The notes below the pieces were generated by a model that searched no databases, had not been told where the DNA came from, and was given only the letters and a program-made list of their open reading frames with translations. From the NCBI GenBank assembly GCA_012934845.2, contig WNNJ02000145.1, positions 1 to 64,000 on the forward strand: DNA of 64,000 bases, read 5' to 3'. The position numbers and the translations under genes were made by a program. Below, in pieces: positions 1-10,996 of the stretch. This DNA is from Pomphorhynchus laevis. Its lineage: Eukaryota > Acanthocephala > Palaeacanthocephala > Echinorhynchida > Pomphorhynchidae. Every line of letters starts with the position of its first letter. Position 1 is the first letter of the stretch.

Positions 1-1093
1 CAAGTTTTGCGATGGGAAACTTCTAATTAAACGTCCATCGTACGTAATATTTCAGAGTCATCTACTCGCGAGGCGGCCACTTGCGAATAAGTAGAAGGTT
101 TGACCGGTTTAATGAACAGGCTTCTATATTATTTGAACATACTGCATATCTTACCCCAGGCAGGATGGCTCCCTCCACAGTTCGAACAGGATGCGGGGGG
201 GGCACACAACGGTCGTTCGATAGTATAGTTTGACAGGAAGCTGAACTGCAAATCCCGCATGTTGGAGTTTCACTGCAGCTGGAGGCCCAGTGCCCCCATT
301 TGTGACATCTGCTGCAGTGGGGTAAGTAAGCTCATCTTTTTCTGTAATGAAAAAACGGATATCAAAACCCATGAAGGGGTTCGATGAATATCTAGCTAAG
401 GCTTCTGCAGTATCCACCGGAGCTGAGCAAAAGCCAACCGGGATAGGGTTGCCATCCCTACCCTGGATTGACCTAAAATTAGTAATTTTGAATGTAGACA
501 TTAATGATTTCATATCTTCCTCATCCATACTACAAGGAAGATTCGTCACATTTAGCGAGGCAAGGATGAGCCTAACGGTGAGTTCACCATAAACGGTTAG
601 GTTGGTGGAAAAGTATTCAGAGTAATTTTTAGCCAGGTCTGCTCTGACGAACGAAACTTTCGCCTCTAAAGGGTGAAGTTTCACCGTGTTGAACAAAATT
701 CTGTTTTTATACTGCTGGGCAAATGAACGTAAAAATACATTGTAGAGTACATGTCTTTCGATTGGTCGTATAAATCTGATTAAAACCAAATTATTTAATT
801 TTGAGATGGGGGAAGCACTTCCCCATCACCGGATAATAAAGAAACAGTACTGACCTTATTGAATCGTTGGGAAGAAGAACTTACATGAAGAACCTCTTTG
901 TTGGCTGGAATTCCACTGATTTTTGCAGCAACATTTGAATGCTTTGAAAACTCCAACATGTTCATTTTTGCTTTTTTCGATTATTGTATGGAAATAACTT
1001 AATTTACTTGTAAAAGCTTTTTTGTCGTCAGGTTGAACACGAAGTTTGTGATAGCAGCTTTATATACTGACGCTCCTCATGATCCGCTGTAGT
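1..1093 (-). mobile_element. LINE-A copy, 5' half (gag-type ORF1)
   Basis: This is the 5' part of a non-LTR retrotransposon read on the minus strand and cut by the window edge. It holds a short leader, then ORF1 (151-965). It lies head to head with LINE-B, which runs the other way from about 1200. A TATATAAAG-like motif on the minus strand near 1060-1070 could belong to its promoter, but that is inference. The whole block recurs inverted at about 36206-37297, where it continues into an RT. Confidence 0.75.
151..965 (-). pseudogene. LINE-A ORF1, gag-like protein, frameshifted
   Basis: The ORF starts at an ATG at 965 (MNMLEFSKHSNV...) and runs 56 codons to a stop at 795. The homologous reading then continues in another frame, open to 151 for about 212 codons (VLIRFIRPIERHV...). 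The product resembles ORF1/gag-like proteins of Jockey/R1-type LINEs, which bind RNA. The segment around ILFNTVKLHPLEAKVSFV aligns with LFNSVKVYPNSVKISFT of LINE-B (1488-1688), and MGFDIRFFITEKDELTYP aligns with MGFNLKFTIIEEDRWTFP at 1840. This copy stops before the zinc knuckles. The 212-codon reading begins at a non-ATG codon, so no independent start should be inferred there. Confidence 0.7.
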
Positions 1094-1251
1094 TTTATTA
1101 TGAGACGCCGCAATTCATCATGTCGTATGTGGCGAGAATTGTACATTAATGTACACCACGTCAGCTAAGTAAAAGTAACAAACGAGATAAATACACAATA
1201 TACAACAACAAAAGAAAAGAGAGAAACACGTAAATCGTAAGCGAAAAAAGC
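1094..1251. other. Divergent spacer between two LINE 5' ends
   Basis: This short stretch separates the start regions of LINE-A (minus) and LINE-B (plus). Both elements have A-rich leaders ending in an AAAAAAGC-like string shortly before the ORF1 ATG. I could not fix the exact border between the two elements. Confidence 0.5.
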
Positions 1252-2270
1252 ATGTCGGAGCTTCAAAGCTCGTTATTTTGCAACGATCTTCAAGCAAACA
1301 AGGAAGAAACGAATGTTCATGGTTATCAATTCTCTTCCAAAGATAGGACGGACTCACAAGTAAGTGGTGATTTTTGTTTTCTGGACTCGGATAAGAGGAT
1401 ATTATCCCCCATTGCAAAGCTAGCACACTTGTGCATAATACAGGAGTCAAAACCTTTAGAAAAACATAACTTGTTCAACGTTTCTTAGTGATTTTATTAG
1501 TCTTCACGACAAAAGCGTTATTTAACTCTGTTAAGGTTTATCCCAACTCAGTGAAGATTTCTTTTACTAACGACTCAATATTGGATGAGTATAAGGCTTA
1601 TTTCGAGAAGCAGTATCTTGATCACGGGTGGATCACTATCAAGCCGCTCCAATGTAGCCTTAAGATTTCGAACTATCCACTGACTTAGACGAGGATGACT
1701 CGACCAAGCTCAAGAGTCGCTTCAAATTGCACTCAGTTAGGCAGGCACTGGGGTAGGGGGCGAGCCCCTCCCAGTTGGATTTGTGAATGCTGACTTAGAT
1801 AGTGGATTACTATAATCCCGTTCCTCAGGCAACCCCTTTATGGGTTTTAACTTAAAATTTACAATAATTGAGGAAGACAGATGGACGTTCCCCCACTGTC
1901 AAAGATGCCACTGCTGGGGACATTGGGGGTCTACATGCAGTAAGGCCCAAACATGTGGGATATGTGGAACTACTGAGTGTACCCACATGGTCTGCAATGA
2001 AAAATGTATGGCACCCCCTCGTGCATTAACTGCCGTGGGGATCATCCTGCATAGTCGCGCAAGTGCGACTCGTTCAAGAAATATCGTCAACGATTTATGA
2101 AACTCCCGTCTCACTCCTATGTAGAAGCTGCTGCTCCAGTCGGAATGTCGAACAACGACATCCTTACACTTTTGGCGCATCAAAAACGAACAATCATCGC
2201 TGAGCTAAAGACCTTTTTTATCCCTCTAGTCCCTCCTACTGTCACTCAGGTTCCAGTAGACCTAAAGTAA
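1252..2270 (+). pseudogene. LINE-B ORF1, gag-like with CCHC zinc knuckles
   Basis: The start is an ATG at 1252 (MSELQSSLF...). The reading continues through 1488-1688 and 1840-2100 after frame changes. At 1894 onward the product has a zinc knuckle C-QR-C-HCWG-H-WGST-C (CX2CX4HX4C), followed by a second C-GI-C cluster and, in another frame, a C-IN-C-RGDHPA third cluster. This arrangement is typical of ORF1 in Jockey/R1-like LINEs, where it binds the element RNA. A basic, then proline-rich tail (MKLPSHSYVEAAAPVG...) ends near 2270. The copy is broken in at least three places. Confidence 0.75.
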
Positions 2271-3215
2271 CCCCCCCCCCGAACTAAGAAGAGGGGGTTC
2301 TGCCAGAATGGTTCCCCTACTTAAAATGGGAAAGATTATAAAAGAGTTAAGTGCCTCTCAGGAAAATGAAGATATTGCCTTGGGGGGGGTCTGGCTTGTG
2401 ATACGGATAGTGGCAGGGGGCAACCCTCTTGCACCTAGTTCTGTCTAGGTTGCCATCCCCCTTCCAACTAATTTAACACAATGCTGAGTAAACCCGAGCC
2501 TTTTTCACTGAATATTCTTTAGTGGAATTGAGGAGGTGCTTATGCCCTTGGACTTTTATCTGGTAGAGACGGAGATGTTATAGTCCTTCAGAAGACGCGG
2601 TCTATCCGTCTCCCCCGGGACATTACTCGACACATCCCAAAGCACATTTATTCCCACTATACTCCGTACATGAACCCACCTCACTCATCTTCATCTCAAG
2701 AACTCTTGACCTTAGTTAAATGCTCCTTAAGGTCTTCCCTCCTGCTGAATTACTCTTGTCCAGCCCCATCTTGTTTGGTAGTTTCACTCGTTAAGAACGG
2801 TAAACGTCTCAGTCTAGCCAATGTCTACATTCGTCCAGGGGAGATTCACAAGAACCGTGAACTCCTGGATGAGATTATTGACGGCGGCTATGACATGATA
2901 CAAGGAGATTTCAACGACAGAACTGGTCATTGGATCAACGCATCGATACGCAAAGCTAGGAACGGTTACTTAATTCATAAACCACCGTCCCCCTCCTTTC
3001 ATTGCACATCAACAAATTCAATCCTTGATATTTTACTGCTCCACTCTAGGTGGTTGCTTAAAACCCTCTGTACGGAGCAGTCTCGTCAATAGCTATCTAC
3101 CTCTCATGACCTCATTCGTTGGTGGATAGAGCAGGACACGCTGCTGAGAAAGATGTTTCACTTTGATCCAATCAGAGTGGCCTTCTTTCAGGCGGCTTAA
3201 CAACGCTTCCTCCGG
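2271..3215 (+). pseudogene. LINE-B ORF2 N-terminal: AP-like endonuclease
   Basis: A reading starting around 2510 (a broken form of ILQWN-type residues) leads to an open stretch at 2670-3092. Its residues LANVYIRPG and the MIQGDFNDRTGHW motif are the core of the exonuclease-endonuclease-phosphatase fold of LINE endonucleases; GDFN is the metal and active-site loop. The domain nicks target DNA to prime reverse transcription. It is followed by a linker (HDLIRWWIEQD-like) leading to the RT. The copy has frame breaks before and after the GDFN block. A diverged copy of the N-terminal part lies at 49861-50340. Confidence 0.7.
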
Positions 3216-4960
3216 ATAGGAAATGAGAGTCTAACCGAATTCAATACTACCTCTTTTCGCAAGCTACCGGGATTCTTTCGACTACCTATAAAGTTCGAAT
3301 TTTCAATCCCACTCCAAAAAAACTCAAGGTCCTAGCCAAATTACTAAATCTCCCTAATCTCTCTGTTTCCGCCAGACAAACTATCTTGACTGAAAACCGA
3401 AGCACCTGGTATAGGTTCCGGATGAGTAAGGATAAAGCGAGTATTGCCCGTCTTAATCCTTCTCAGTCGTCCTTTTGGAAGATTTTCATCAAGGAGAAGT
3501 TTGTTTGGTGGAAGGATAGAGCATTGGGTTGGATAGGTAAGATAGGCCTTGATAAAGTTTTGGAGGAGTCACTAGCCCATCAAAATTTATGGAGCCACTC
3601 AATCACCTCAACCAATCCCCCCTTGGTGTAACTTCAGGAGTAGAGATCTATCTGTTACGGATATCCTTAACTCCTACGGTCCACTTCCGGGCACCTCCAA
3701 ATCCGTCGCTAACTTTCTTCTCGGGTCTGTCAGCTTTTGACAGCTGATCAGAGAAGAGAGGTGGCCGTCACAATGCTTTTAGCCTCCCCATCCGATGTAG
3801 CATCATCAATATTCGTAAGCGTGTTTTTATTCCTAAGAAAAAATCCGGCTCATGCCCTAAACATCTGCGACCCATCTCGATACAAAATGCCCTCGTGTCG
3901 ATTTACGAGAAAGCGCTTGCGCGTAAAATCAGCGACCATTTAAGTAGGCGTAATTTGATCCATCCAAGTTTTCGTGGGTTCGTCAAAAGTCGCTCAGTCC
4001 ATTCAGCAGTTGGTGAGGTGGAACAGTTTGGTCGGGAAAACAGCCATTGCCTGGTAGTGGCCGTTTTCCTGGACTCCTCTGCTGCATTTGAGCGCATCTC
4101 CATTCTCTTCGTGATCTCTTCTCTCAGGTCCCTCGGATTGCCTGCAAGAATTGTGAACAGGGTTGAGATACTGCTGTACACCAAGCGTTTTTATTATGAA
4201 GACGACCCTGATGCGCGTCAGTTCTAACTTATTACGGGTGTGCCTCAAGGCTCCCCTCTTTCTCCTATCTTATATCTTGCTGCTTCCATCATTCTATTCA
4301 AAATATTTAAACGTGAACAACGTCTAGTGGTGTACGCTGATGACACCACAGCCCTGTTTACTGGACACAGGTGCAAGGACGTAGTCTCTAACATCAGCCA
4401 GTTCTTTTTAAGATTAAAAGACCAGCTTCCACCTTCCAATCTTATTTTAAACTCCGCCAAATCGCAAGTGGTTGTCTTTCATGGCACCCCTGCAACAAAG
4501 CAAAAGCTCAAGAGATTAGAACTCTCTGTCCTCTCCTCCATATTTACCCATGAATAACTCCCTGTCTTCACGAGTCGAGTAAAATACCTTGGGTTCACCG
4601 TTACGGTGAACTGTTCGTCGAAAGCCGACCTGGATAGACTAAAACGTATCTTGAAGAGAGCTAGGTGGGCCCTGAAACGGGCCCAGCATCTGTCGTTAAA
4701 TTGAAAAACCCAGGTACGCCTTTGGGGTACCTGGGCTATCTCGCGATTAGTCTTCTTTTCAAGAGGACGTCCCCCAGAGCAAAGGCTCAGGTTTCTTAAG
4801 CTCCTCGTCTCTCGTTTACCCGGCATCGTTTGCGCCGATTGGATTTATCGAAAGGCGGAGGTTGAAAGACCCTGTGTGGTTCAGTCGAAAGGCGGCGTGT
4901 TGGATCGGTCTGGTGCTCAGATCGCCCTGGACCTGATGCCATAGAAGATAAAGTAGAAGA
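3216..4960 (+). pseudogene. LINE RT domain, copy 1
   Basis: Reverse transcriptase and C-terminal region of a LINE-A/B family ORF2. Visible parts are a thumb-linker (SSFWKIFIKEKFVWW), motif A (VAVFLDSSAAFERI), motif B (GVPQGSPLSPILYLA) and the catalytic motif C (VYADDTTAL, about 4330-4356), then the C-terminal region to DLMP near 4940. Compared with the better copy at 62647-64000 (FLDFSAAFDRI), motif A has changed. Stops and frameshifts divide it into at least four open pieces. From about 3456 it is almost identical to 37857 onward, and its last part is almost identical to 59352 onward. Confidence 0.8.
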
Positions 4961-5251
4961 AAAAGAATAGTTGAAGACCGAAGCTGTGCAGCCGTTTTTC
5001 TGACTATGTTGTGACTTGTCTGTTTTTTTCTTGCATGCTACTTATAGGTTATTGATGTATTTAATAAAATCGTTATTATTAACCTGACGATTATAACAGT
5101 TAGTTACCGAAAATTTGCCGTTAGACCTTGATTAAATAAAGAATTGTTATGTGAAATCATTATAATAAAAATAACGATCAAATTTTTTACTGATTTTTAT
5201 AAACGTAGTTTATTTTCAAGTAAATATATTTTTATCACTCAAAAAATCGTT
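4961..5251. other. LINE 3' UTR and gene 3' flank
   Basis: AT-rich sequence after the LINE RT stop, grading into the 3' flank of the minus-strand secreted-protein gene. I see no open gene here. All three copies of the secreted gene share this stretch, so the LINE end and the gene were already joined before the duplications. Confidence 0.5.
5209..5214 (-). terminator. Candidate poly(A) signal of secreted-protein gene
   Basis: AATAAA on the minus strand, about 38 nt past the stop codon at 5252. The spacing suits a short 3' UTR. The motif is also present in copies 2 and 3. Confidence 0.45.
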
Positions 5252-7503
5252 TTACATAACAGAAATGTTTTTATTGATTAGTTGATCCAGTACTTTACAA
5301 TTGACCATATCTGGTTCTGTATCCACAATTTTGTTTATGTCACTGCTCTCAAATACCTTTATAATATAGTATAACATTTCAATAGTATTTTCAATATTAG
5401 CCGAGTCATAATTGCTCATTAATAAGATCATATCTTTGTAATCGTATGCAGCGTGTTTAAAGATAAACATGTATACTAATTTTAACGAATAGTAATGATG
5501 AACACCTAATATTGTTTCGTATTCATTGTAATACATGTCTCCACTTGAAATCGTATTTGTATCATTTCGTGTGACTTCGCGTAAGGAGCTTATTATATCT
5601 TTGCAAATTGATATGCTTTCATTATTCAGACAATACTTTAATAGTATTTTATGAGTTATTCGGACGCCAAGTTTATTATATCTGTGTAACCAAAGATAGG
5701 ATGCGCTTATTACACGATCTTGTTTATTTGCCTGGCAACGCTCATAATATAGCAGATTTTCTATAGTACTGTAATTTGCTGGATTTTCTTTCGCTGCTCG
5801 AAGTAAAACATTTATTTTCGTGCATATATCGTCAGATAACATGTCGCCGTAAGATCCTGCTTGTTCTTTAATGTTCCTAATTAAAAAATGTAAATATCAA
5901 AATGTATTTTTAAAAGTCAAATTAAATAAAATTTTGGGTTATATTTGCATACAAATACAAAATATAGTTATATTCGTATTTCACTAGATATATCAAATAA
6001 TAATAATTTTAGTGTTTAACGTTATTTAGCTGTTGAAATGATGAAACTATTGTCGATAAAATTATTCAATATAATTCAGTAATCTCTAATGTTTAATTAT
6101 TCTGTGATAATTCGTGGATAATTTGTGGTATATAAATTGTAATGTAAAAATGACGACATGTAGTATAAAAACTAGCTTTTAATAGACGAGCTACATCTTG
6201 ATTTTTGTTTGATTGCGCATCATTTGAATAAGTTCACTCATTCTTTTATATTAAATTATTGATTATAATTCTAAAGTGTATTTAAAATTATATTAAATTA
6301 TGATATTTTTAAAATATTAATCGTAATTAGTAATTCTGACTAATCTTTTGTTCTATAAACGATTTTATTTAAAAAGAACAAATCACCACATTAGAAAGGT
6401 ACGTGATAAGCTCGTATGGATGAGGAAAATGCATTGCAGATGGAATGAATCTAACGTTTAATACTCATGACTTAATCGATATCATGGATAGAACCAACTG
6501 ACAAAAGTTACTCATACTGCAAGATTTAATAATTGTACTTTAAACACCAATGTCTATATTTTTAACATAAATGTCTATAATGATTAGTCATAATGTCTAT
6601 ATTTTTGTCTGCATTTTTAACATAAAGTCTTTAAACTATATAGTTTTTAAACTATTAAGTCTATAAATAGACTCAGCTGATATGATTAATTACTTTTAGT
6701 AATTAATTATAAAATCCTAAGTGTATTAAAAAGTAAGTTCTAAAATGCTAGATATATTTAATACTCTACTTTATATAAATACTAATAAATATTGTTTAAA
6801 ATAATATTGATTTAAAGCTACTTAGATTGTACTTTAAACACTAATGTCTAAGTAATTGACTATATTTTAAGTTAACTATGTAGTATTTTTGTTACATTGA
6901 AGTCAAACCCTTACTTACTATCTAGATAAATGCGAACTGCGGTCGTCAACTTTCTTATTTATTAAAGCAAAAACCTGAAATTAATTAACTGAATTCATAT
7001 ATTCTGAATAGCTGAAAATTAGCATTATATAGTCATTTATCATAGCTTCTCTGTGAATTATAGAAATATTTTACGTTAAAGCGGAATCGCTCTTTAAATT
7101 ATTGCATACATAATAAAAGTAATATTTGATTTTATATCAAATCAAATTGGAAGCAGCACATTAATTTCAAATTAATTTCAAATATAATGTTAATCATTTT
7201 ATATACAATTAAAGTGCAGTGAAATTGCGCTTACTTTAGTAGTTGCTGACTAACATCCATAACGTCCTTAGTATTGTGGTGTGGAACACATCTGAACGCC
7301 TTGATAGTTGACTTCCAAAAATCAATCAGGCAGAATTTTGTGGAATCATTGCATGATATTATATCATCAAACTTTGTAATATTTCCAATACACTCGACAC
7401 TGACATTTAAAGATGCAGCTAGATTTGTAGAGTTACGTGTTAGCCCAATAATTTTAAAATAAAAAGCAGTGCAGTAGGCTAACAGATTGAGTATTTGTAG
7501 CAT
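5252..7503 (-). CDS. Predicted secreted cysteine-containing glycoprotein, copy 1
   Basis: A two-exon model reads 7503-7235 and 5876-5252 on the minus strand. Exon 1 ends AA|GTAAGC (phase 2) and exon 2 begins after TTTTTTAATTAG with G, giving an unbroken reading of about 297 aa over a 1358-nt intron. Residues 1-20 (MLQILNLLAYCTAFYFKIIG) look like a signal peptide. N-glycosylation sites are N24, N33, N41 and N52, and cysteines are at 38, 51, 58 and 72, with five more in exon 2. Exon 2 looks mainly alpha-helical and ends NKNISVM. I do not recognise the family. A secreted or lumenal location is inference; further small exons inside the intron cannot be excluded. Copies 2 and 3 keep the same frame and splice sites. 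Confidence 0.6.
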
Positions 7504-9286
7504 AACTATCTAAATTTGAACAATACAGTCATCATACGAAAATCGTGCTCTTCACTCAAATAGTGAATTTGAATATATTAATAATGATCGTTCACGGCGT
7601 ATAAACATCGAGAAGCAACAAAAAAATGTTAATCACGAATTTTCAACTATTTCAATAGTCCTTTTCAAGTGATACAATTAGTAACAAAGAAAAGAAAAAC
7701 TAAAAACTAATGTATATATGCAACGAAAACGGAAGAAACACACAGTGAATCTATCGGTTTTGCAATGTGCTTGTGGGGATAGCTAATTTCCAGTTATCTT
7801 TATTACCATCCATCGAGTTAGCACAGTTCTGGATGTGAATACTTTCTTTTATCAGACGTAATAATGAATATAAATAATTTAATAATGAATATCGAATAAT
7901 GAGAATTGTTTAAAATTGATTTAAAGCTACTTATCATAAGTAGCTTATGGGATATTGCTATGTTTTCAGGTTTTGGCCACTATCTATTCATCCCGTAAAT
8001 ACAATTATAAGTGGATTCGTAAGCCATAGTTTGGTAGCCTTATTCAAAACCATGAAATTAAAAAAGATAAACTTATTAGTCCGTAAATGTTCTAAATGGT
8101 AGCCATCTAATTGTATGCTTTATCGCTTTGATCCCTCGGTTGTTAACTAGATTCATGTGCATTCATATTAGGAAAATCCGATGCGGTTCAAGTTGATGAA
8201 ACCTTGTCGAATTGGATTTCGATATGTAATAGTATACAATAAGAGTCGATCTTGGAATTGATTTTTTAAATTTAAATGTAAATGACCTGTCATCCTTAAT
8301 ACAGTCTTGAGAGTTGCTGTATACCGATTATCATATATTATATGTATATATAATCATAAATTAAGAATAAAGTATTTACTGTATGCTAATAATTCAGATT
8401 TAAACTATAAATAAATTTAAAAATTAAGATATTGTAATCTTAAAATAAGTTTTATTAACAAGAATTTTTATGAATTTATTAATAATCTATCGTGCTTTAG
8501 AAAAAGTATTGGATGTTATTATTTATAATCTATGAAAATCGTTATATTGTCAGGTTTTGTCATTGCATTAAAATACATATCACATTCGCACAAATATTTG
8601 TAGCTGAAGAAATCTACATTTGTATAAAGGAAGTTTATCTGTTAGAAACTAAGCACGTAATTGAATTATTATGCTGACATAATGTCAATGAATGATATTT
8701 ATATAAATTAACATTAATTGACACTAAAATAATATTAAGAATAAATGTTATATAATAATTAATATTTTTATATATGTAATAATTGAGACTATAGCTTTTA
8801 CTAAAGTATTCTTATAAGGTTTTCATTGTTTATTATTTATTAGTTAAATCATAAAAATTGATTTTTATTTTAAATTTTAATTTTAAATTTAAAGTTTATA
8901 GTTATAAACTATATTAAATCTTTTATAACAATTATTTGGAAATCGTTATATTGTCAGGTTTTGTCATTGCATTTTGTCATCTTTTATAACAATTATTTAA
9001 TTATTCATTTGTAATTATTTTTACTTTATATATAATGCGTAGACTCAGTTAGCTGATCTGATTATAATTATGATTAAAGCAAGTCCTAAATGCCTTCACA
9101 TTAATTCGATGAACGAAACTTTATTTTATTTCATTCTAATGTAATATTCACTTCCAAGATATTGGAAGAAACAAGATATTTCGCAACGTTCAAAATTGGT
9201 GTATAGCAATAGTGGGCTTATACTATAAACAAATTTACTAGATTTTCTGGTAAAAATGTGTTTGAGCGATATAATACAGATTATAT
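7504..9286. other. AT-rich 5' flank of secreted gene, no gene seen
   Basis: This holds the presumed promoter of the secreted-protein gene and AT-rich spacer. The part 7580-7830 has a diverged inverted relative at 25025-25270. A short motif around 7955-7990 (GCTATGTTTTCAGGTTTTGGCC) resembles the dispersed repeat found near the Penelope-like fragments. A smaller related string (TTGTCAGGTTTTGTCATTGC) occurs twice, near 8547 and 8953. No coding sequence is apparent. Confidence 0.5.
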
Positions 9287-9486
9287 TAATAATTATTGTA
9301 GCTGGATCAAAAACGAGATAAAATTATTTGATATTCGGTTAACTTCTGTTAGCATCTTCAGAAAACATCAGGTAATTTATTGAAGAAAATCATCTTCAGG
9401 AAATTTTCTGAAAATGCTAACATAAGTTAGTGAAATATCAAATATAATTTCCTCTTTTCTTTGATCCAGCTCCAATAATTATTTAT
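9287..9486. repeat. Foldback (MITE-like) element, family F, copy in unit 1
   Basis: An imperfect inverted repeat of about 200 bp. The left arm (AATAATTATTG..GCTGGATCAA) is mirrored by TTGATCCAGC..CAATAATTATT at the right end. The inner arms share TTTGATATT and TTAGCAT..TTCAGAAAA. A related element lies at 10806-10996 and a fragment at 27786-27840. It has no coding capacity, so it could be a non-autonomous DNA transposon; the transposase family is unknown. Confidence 0.65.
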
Positions 9487-9936
9487 CAATATGAGATCAT
9501 TATCAACTATTTAAAAACAGATTATATATTTAAGCCACAATTAAAACTATTTGAAATCACTTTATTTATAATTAAGCATAAACAATTGAGAATTCGAAAA
9601 AGAATACGTTAAATATTGCTATAAATGGTCATTTTGTATTGAACTGCATAAATATTCATTTTTAATTTTTGCATTAATAAAAATAATAATATTATATAAA
9701 AATTATTATTTACAATTAATCTGTTAATGTATAACGTAACAATTTTTGAGATTCAATATATACGAACAAAAACTCATAACAGCTTTAACACACCATTCAA
9801 TTTTTGGAAGATAAAAGTTCTGATTAAGTTCACAATAAACCACAGTCAACCACAAGCTTGATTTTACTTTTGAATAATCATACTTGATTGTTGTCATAAT
9901 GGAGTACCGACTACCGGGTGGAAACGGTAGTTTGTT
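9487..9936. other. AT-rich spacer, no gene seen
   Basis: Low-complexity AT-rich sequence between a foldback element and a LINE fragment. The open frames crossing it have no recognisable content. Confidence 0.5.
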
Positions 9937-10112
9937 GTCACTTCGACAACACATCCACATATCTTGCCCAACTCACCTGGCCAACCATCCACATCCGCAT
10001 CCAACTCCGTATTCTCGTCATTTTTCGTCTCATCGCTGTCGGATCCCAATCATTCATCAACCTTCATTTCTTAGACGACACTCGCCCCATCTCTCGCCCC
10101 ACCGGATGAAAT
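9937..10112 (+). mobile_element. L2/CR1-like LINE RT C-terminal fragment
   Basis: About 175 bp clearly derived from the C-terminal region of the L2/CR1-like LINE seen at 50500-51672. It encodes TSTYLAQLTWPTIHIRIQL and, further on, FLDDTRPIS, matching HTSTYFAQLSWPTIDICIKL and LPFLDDTRPTS there. It stands out by its higher GC from the flanks. It is a remnant truncated at both ends, and was carried along in unit 2 (44339-44514). Confidence 0.8.
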
Positions 10113-10188
10113 TTTTGTGCCAACTCTATACATCAATTTAATGACATTTACAAAATATATAATAATATATAATACTTGTGTATAAGTA

Positions 10189-10278
10189 TTTATAGAATTG
10201 CACCAAATAAACGACATTTTATTCGATAAAAAACCTTTTATATCGAATAATTGTCGTTTTTTGGTTCCATTCTATAAA
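10189..10278. repeat. Foldback hairpin, about 35-bp arms
   Basis: A stretch from TTTATAGAAT to ATTCTATAAA whose halves pair through ACGACA and TATTCGATA, with a loop of about 12 nt. It may be a small MITE. It is also present at 44591-44680. Confidence 0.6.
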
Positions 10279-10805
10279 TAAATAAAATTCCATTCTATAT
10301 ACAAATAAAAGAAACAAAATGGATATTTTCAAAAAGTTGTAAAATAAAATAAATGCTTATAATCATAAGCATTCATAAAATTTTATAAATTAATAAATGC
10401 TTATAAAATAAACAATTATAATTAATAAATTATAATTATAAAGTAATTATAATTGTTAATTATTAATAATTAATAATTATTATAATTATTAATTATATTT
10501 ACAATTATTATATCGTACTTCACCGTAACGTATATAGTCGTTATGACTGCACTTTGTTAAGCATTTATCATTTTCAAGTAGCATAATTCATTCAAATTTG
10601 TGACGTAGCGAAAAATGTTTGTTCCAAATTAGAGCAGAATTTTCAATGATTTCGCGGTTAAACTTTGAGAGACTGCAGCTTTCAATAAAGTTGAAGTAGT
10701 ATTTATAAAATATTAATATTATTAATATTTAAAATATAAAAAATGGGTTTAGTATATAAAGTAAGTGATTTATTTGTTAGAAATATATCCATCTTGATCT
10801 GTATT
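10279..10805. other. AT-rich spacer, no gene seen
   Basis: A simple AT-rich region including runs of ATTAATAATT type. I see no gene or RNA signal. Confidence 0.5.
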
Positions 10806-10996
10806 TAAATTTTTAAATTTTCAGGAATTATCAGGTATAGTATAGAACGACAACAAAAATTATTTTGATATTTCGCAAGTAACTACTAGCATCTTCAGAA
10901 AAATCATTTTTTGAATATGCTAGTAGTTACTAGCGAAATATCAAAATGATTTTAGTTATTGTTCTATACCTGATAGTTCCTGGAAATTAAAAAATT
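10806..10996. repeat. Foldback (MITE-like) element, family F, second member
   Basis: An inverted repeat with arms of about 80 bp. CAGGAATTATCAGGTATAG on the left is mirrored by CTATACCTGATAGTTCCTG on the right, and GATATTTCGC..ACTAGCATCTTCAGAAAA is mirrored inside. The inner part is shared with the element at 9287-9486, while the termini differ. Non-coding. Confidence 0.65.

Larger units (their letters stand above)
1200..5060 (+). mobile_element. LINE-B copy: ORF1, endonuclease, RT, 3' UTR
   Basis: This is an almost full-length non-LTR retrotransposon of the gag/APE/RT type, probably Jockey/R1-like. In order it has ORF1 (1252-2270), an AP-type endonuclease (about 2490-3110), an RT (about 3216-4960) and a 3' UTR. 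Many frameshifts and stops show it is inactive. Up to 3215 it is duplicated in inverse orientation at 34083-36100; from about 3456 it is duplicated directly at 37857 onward. It may therefore be a chimaera of two related copies joined near 3215. The exact 3' end is not clear. Confidence 0.75.

Noticed and set aside
10200-10280. Hairpin considered as a transcription terminator or microRNA precursor.
   Set aside because: It is not conserved outside the duplicated unit as far as can be seen, and a foldback element is the simpler reading; small-RNA data would be needed to claim a microRNA.
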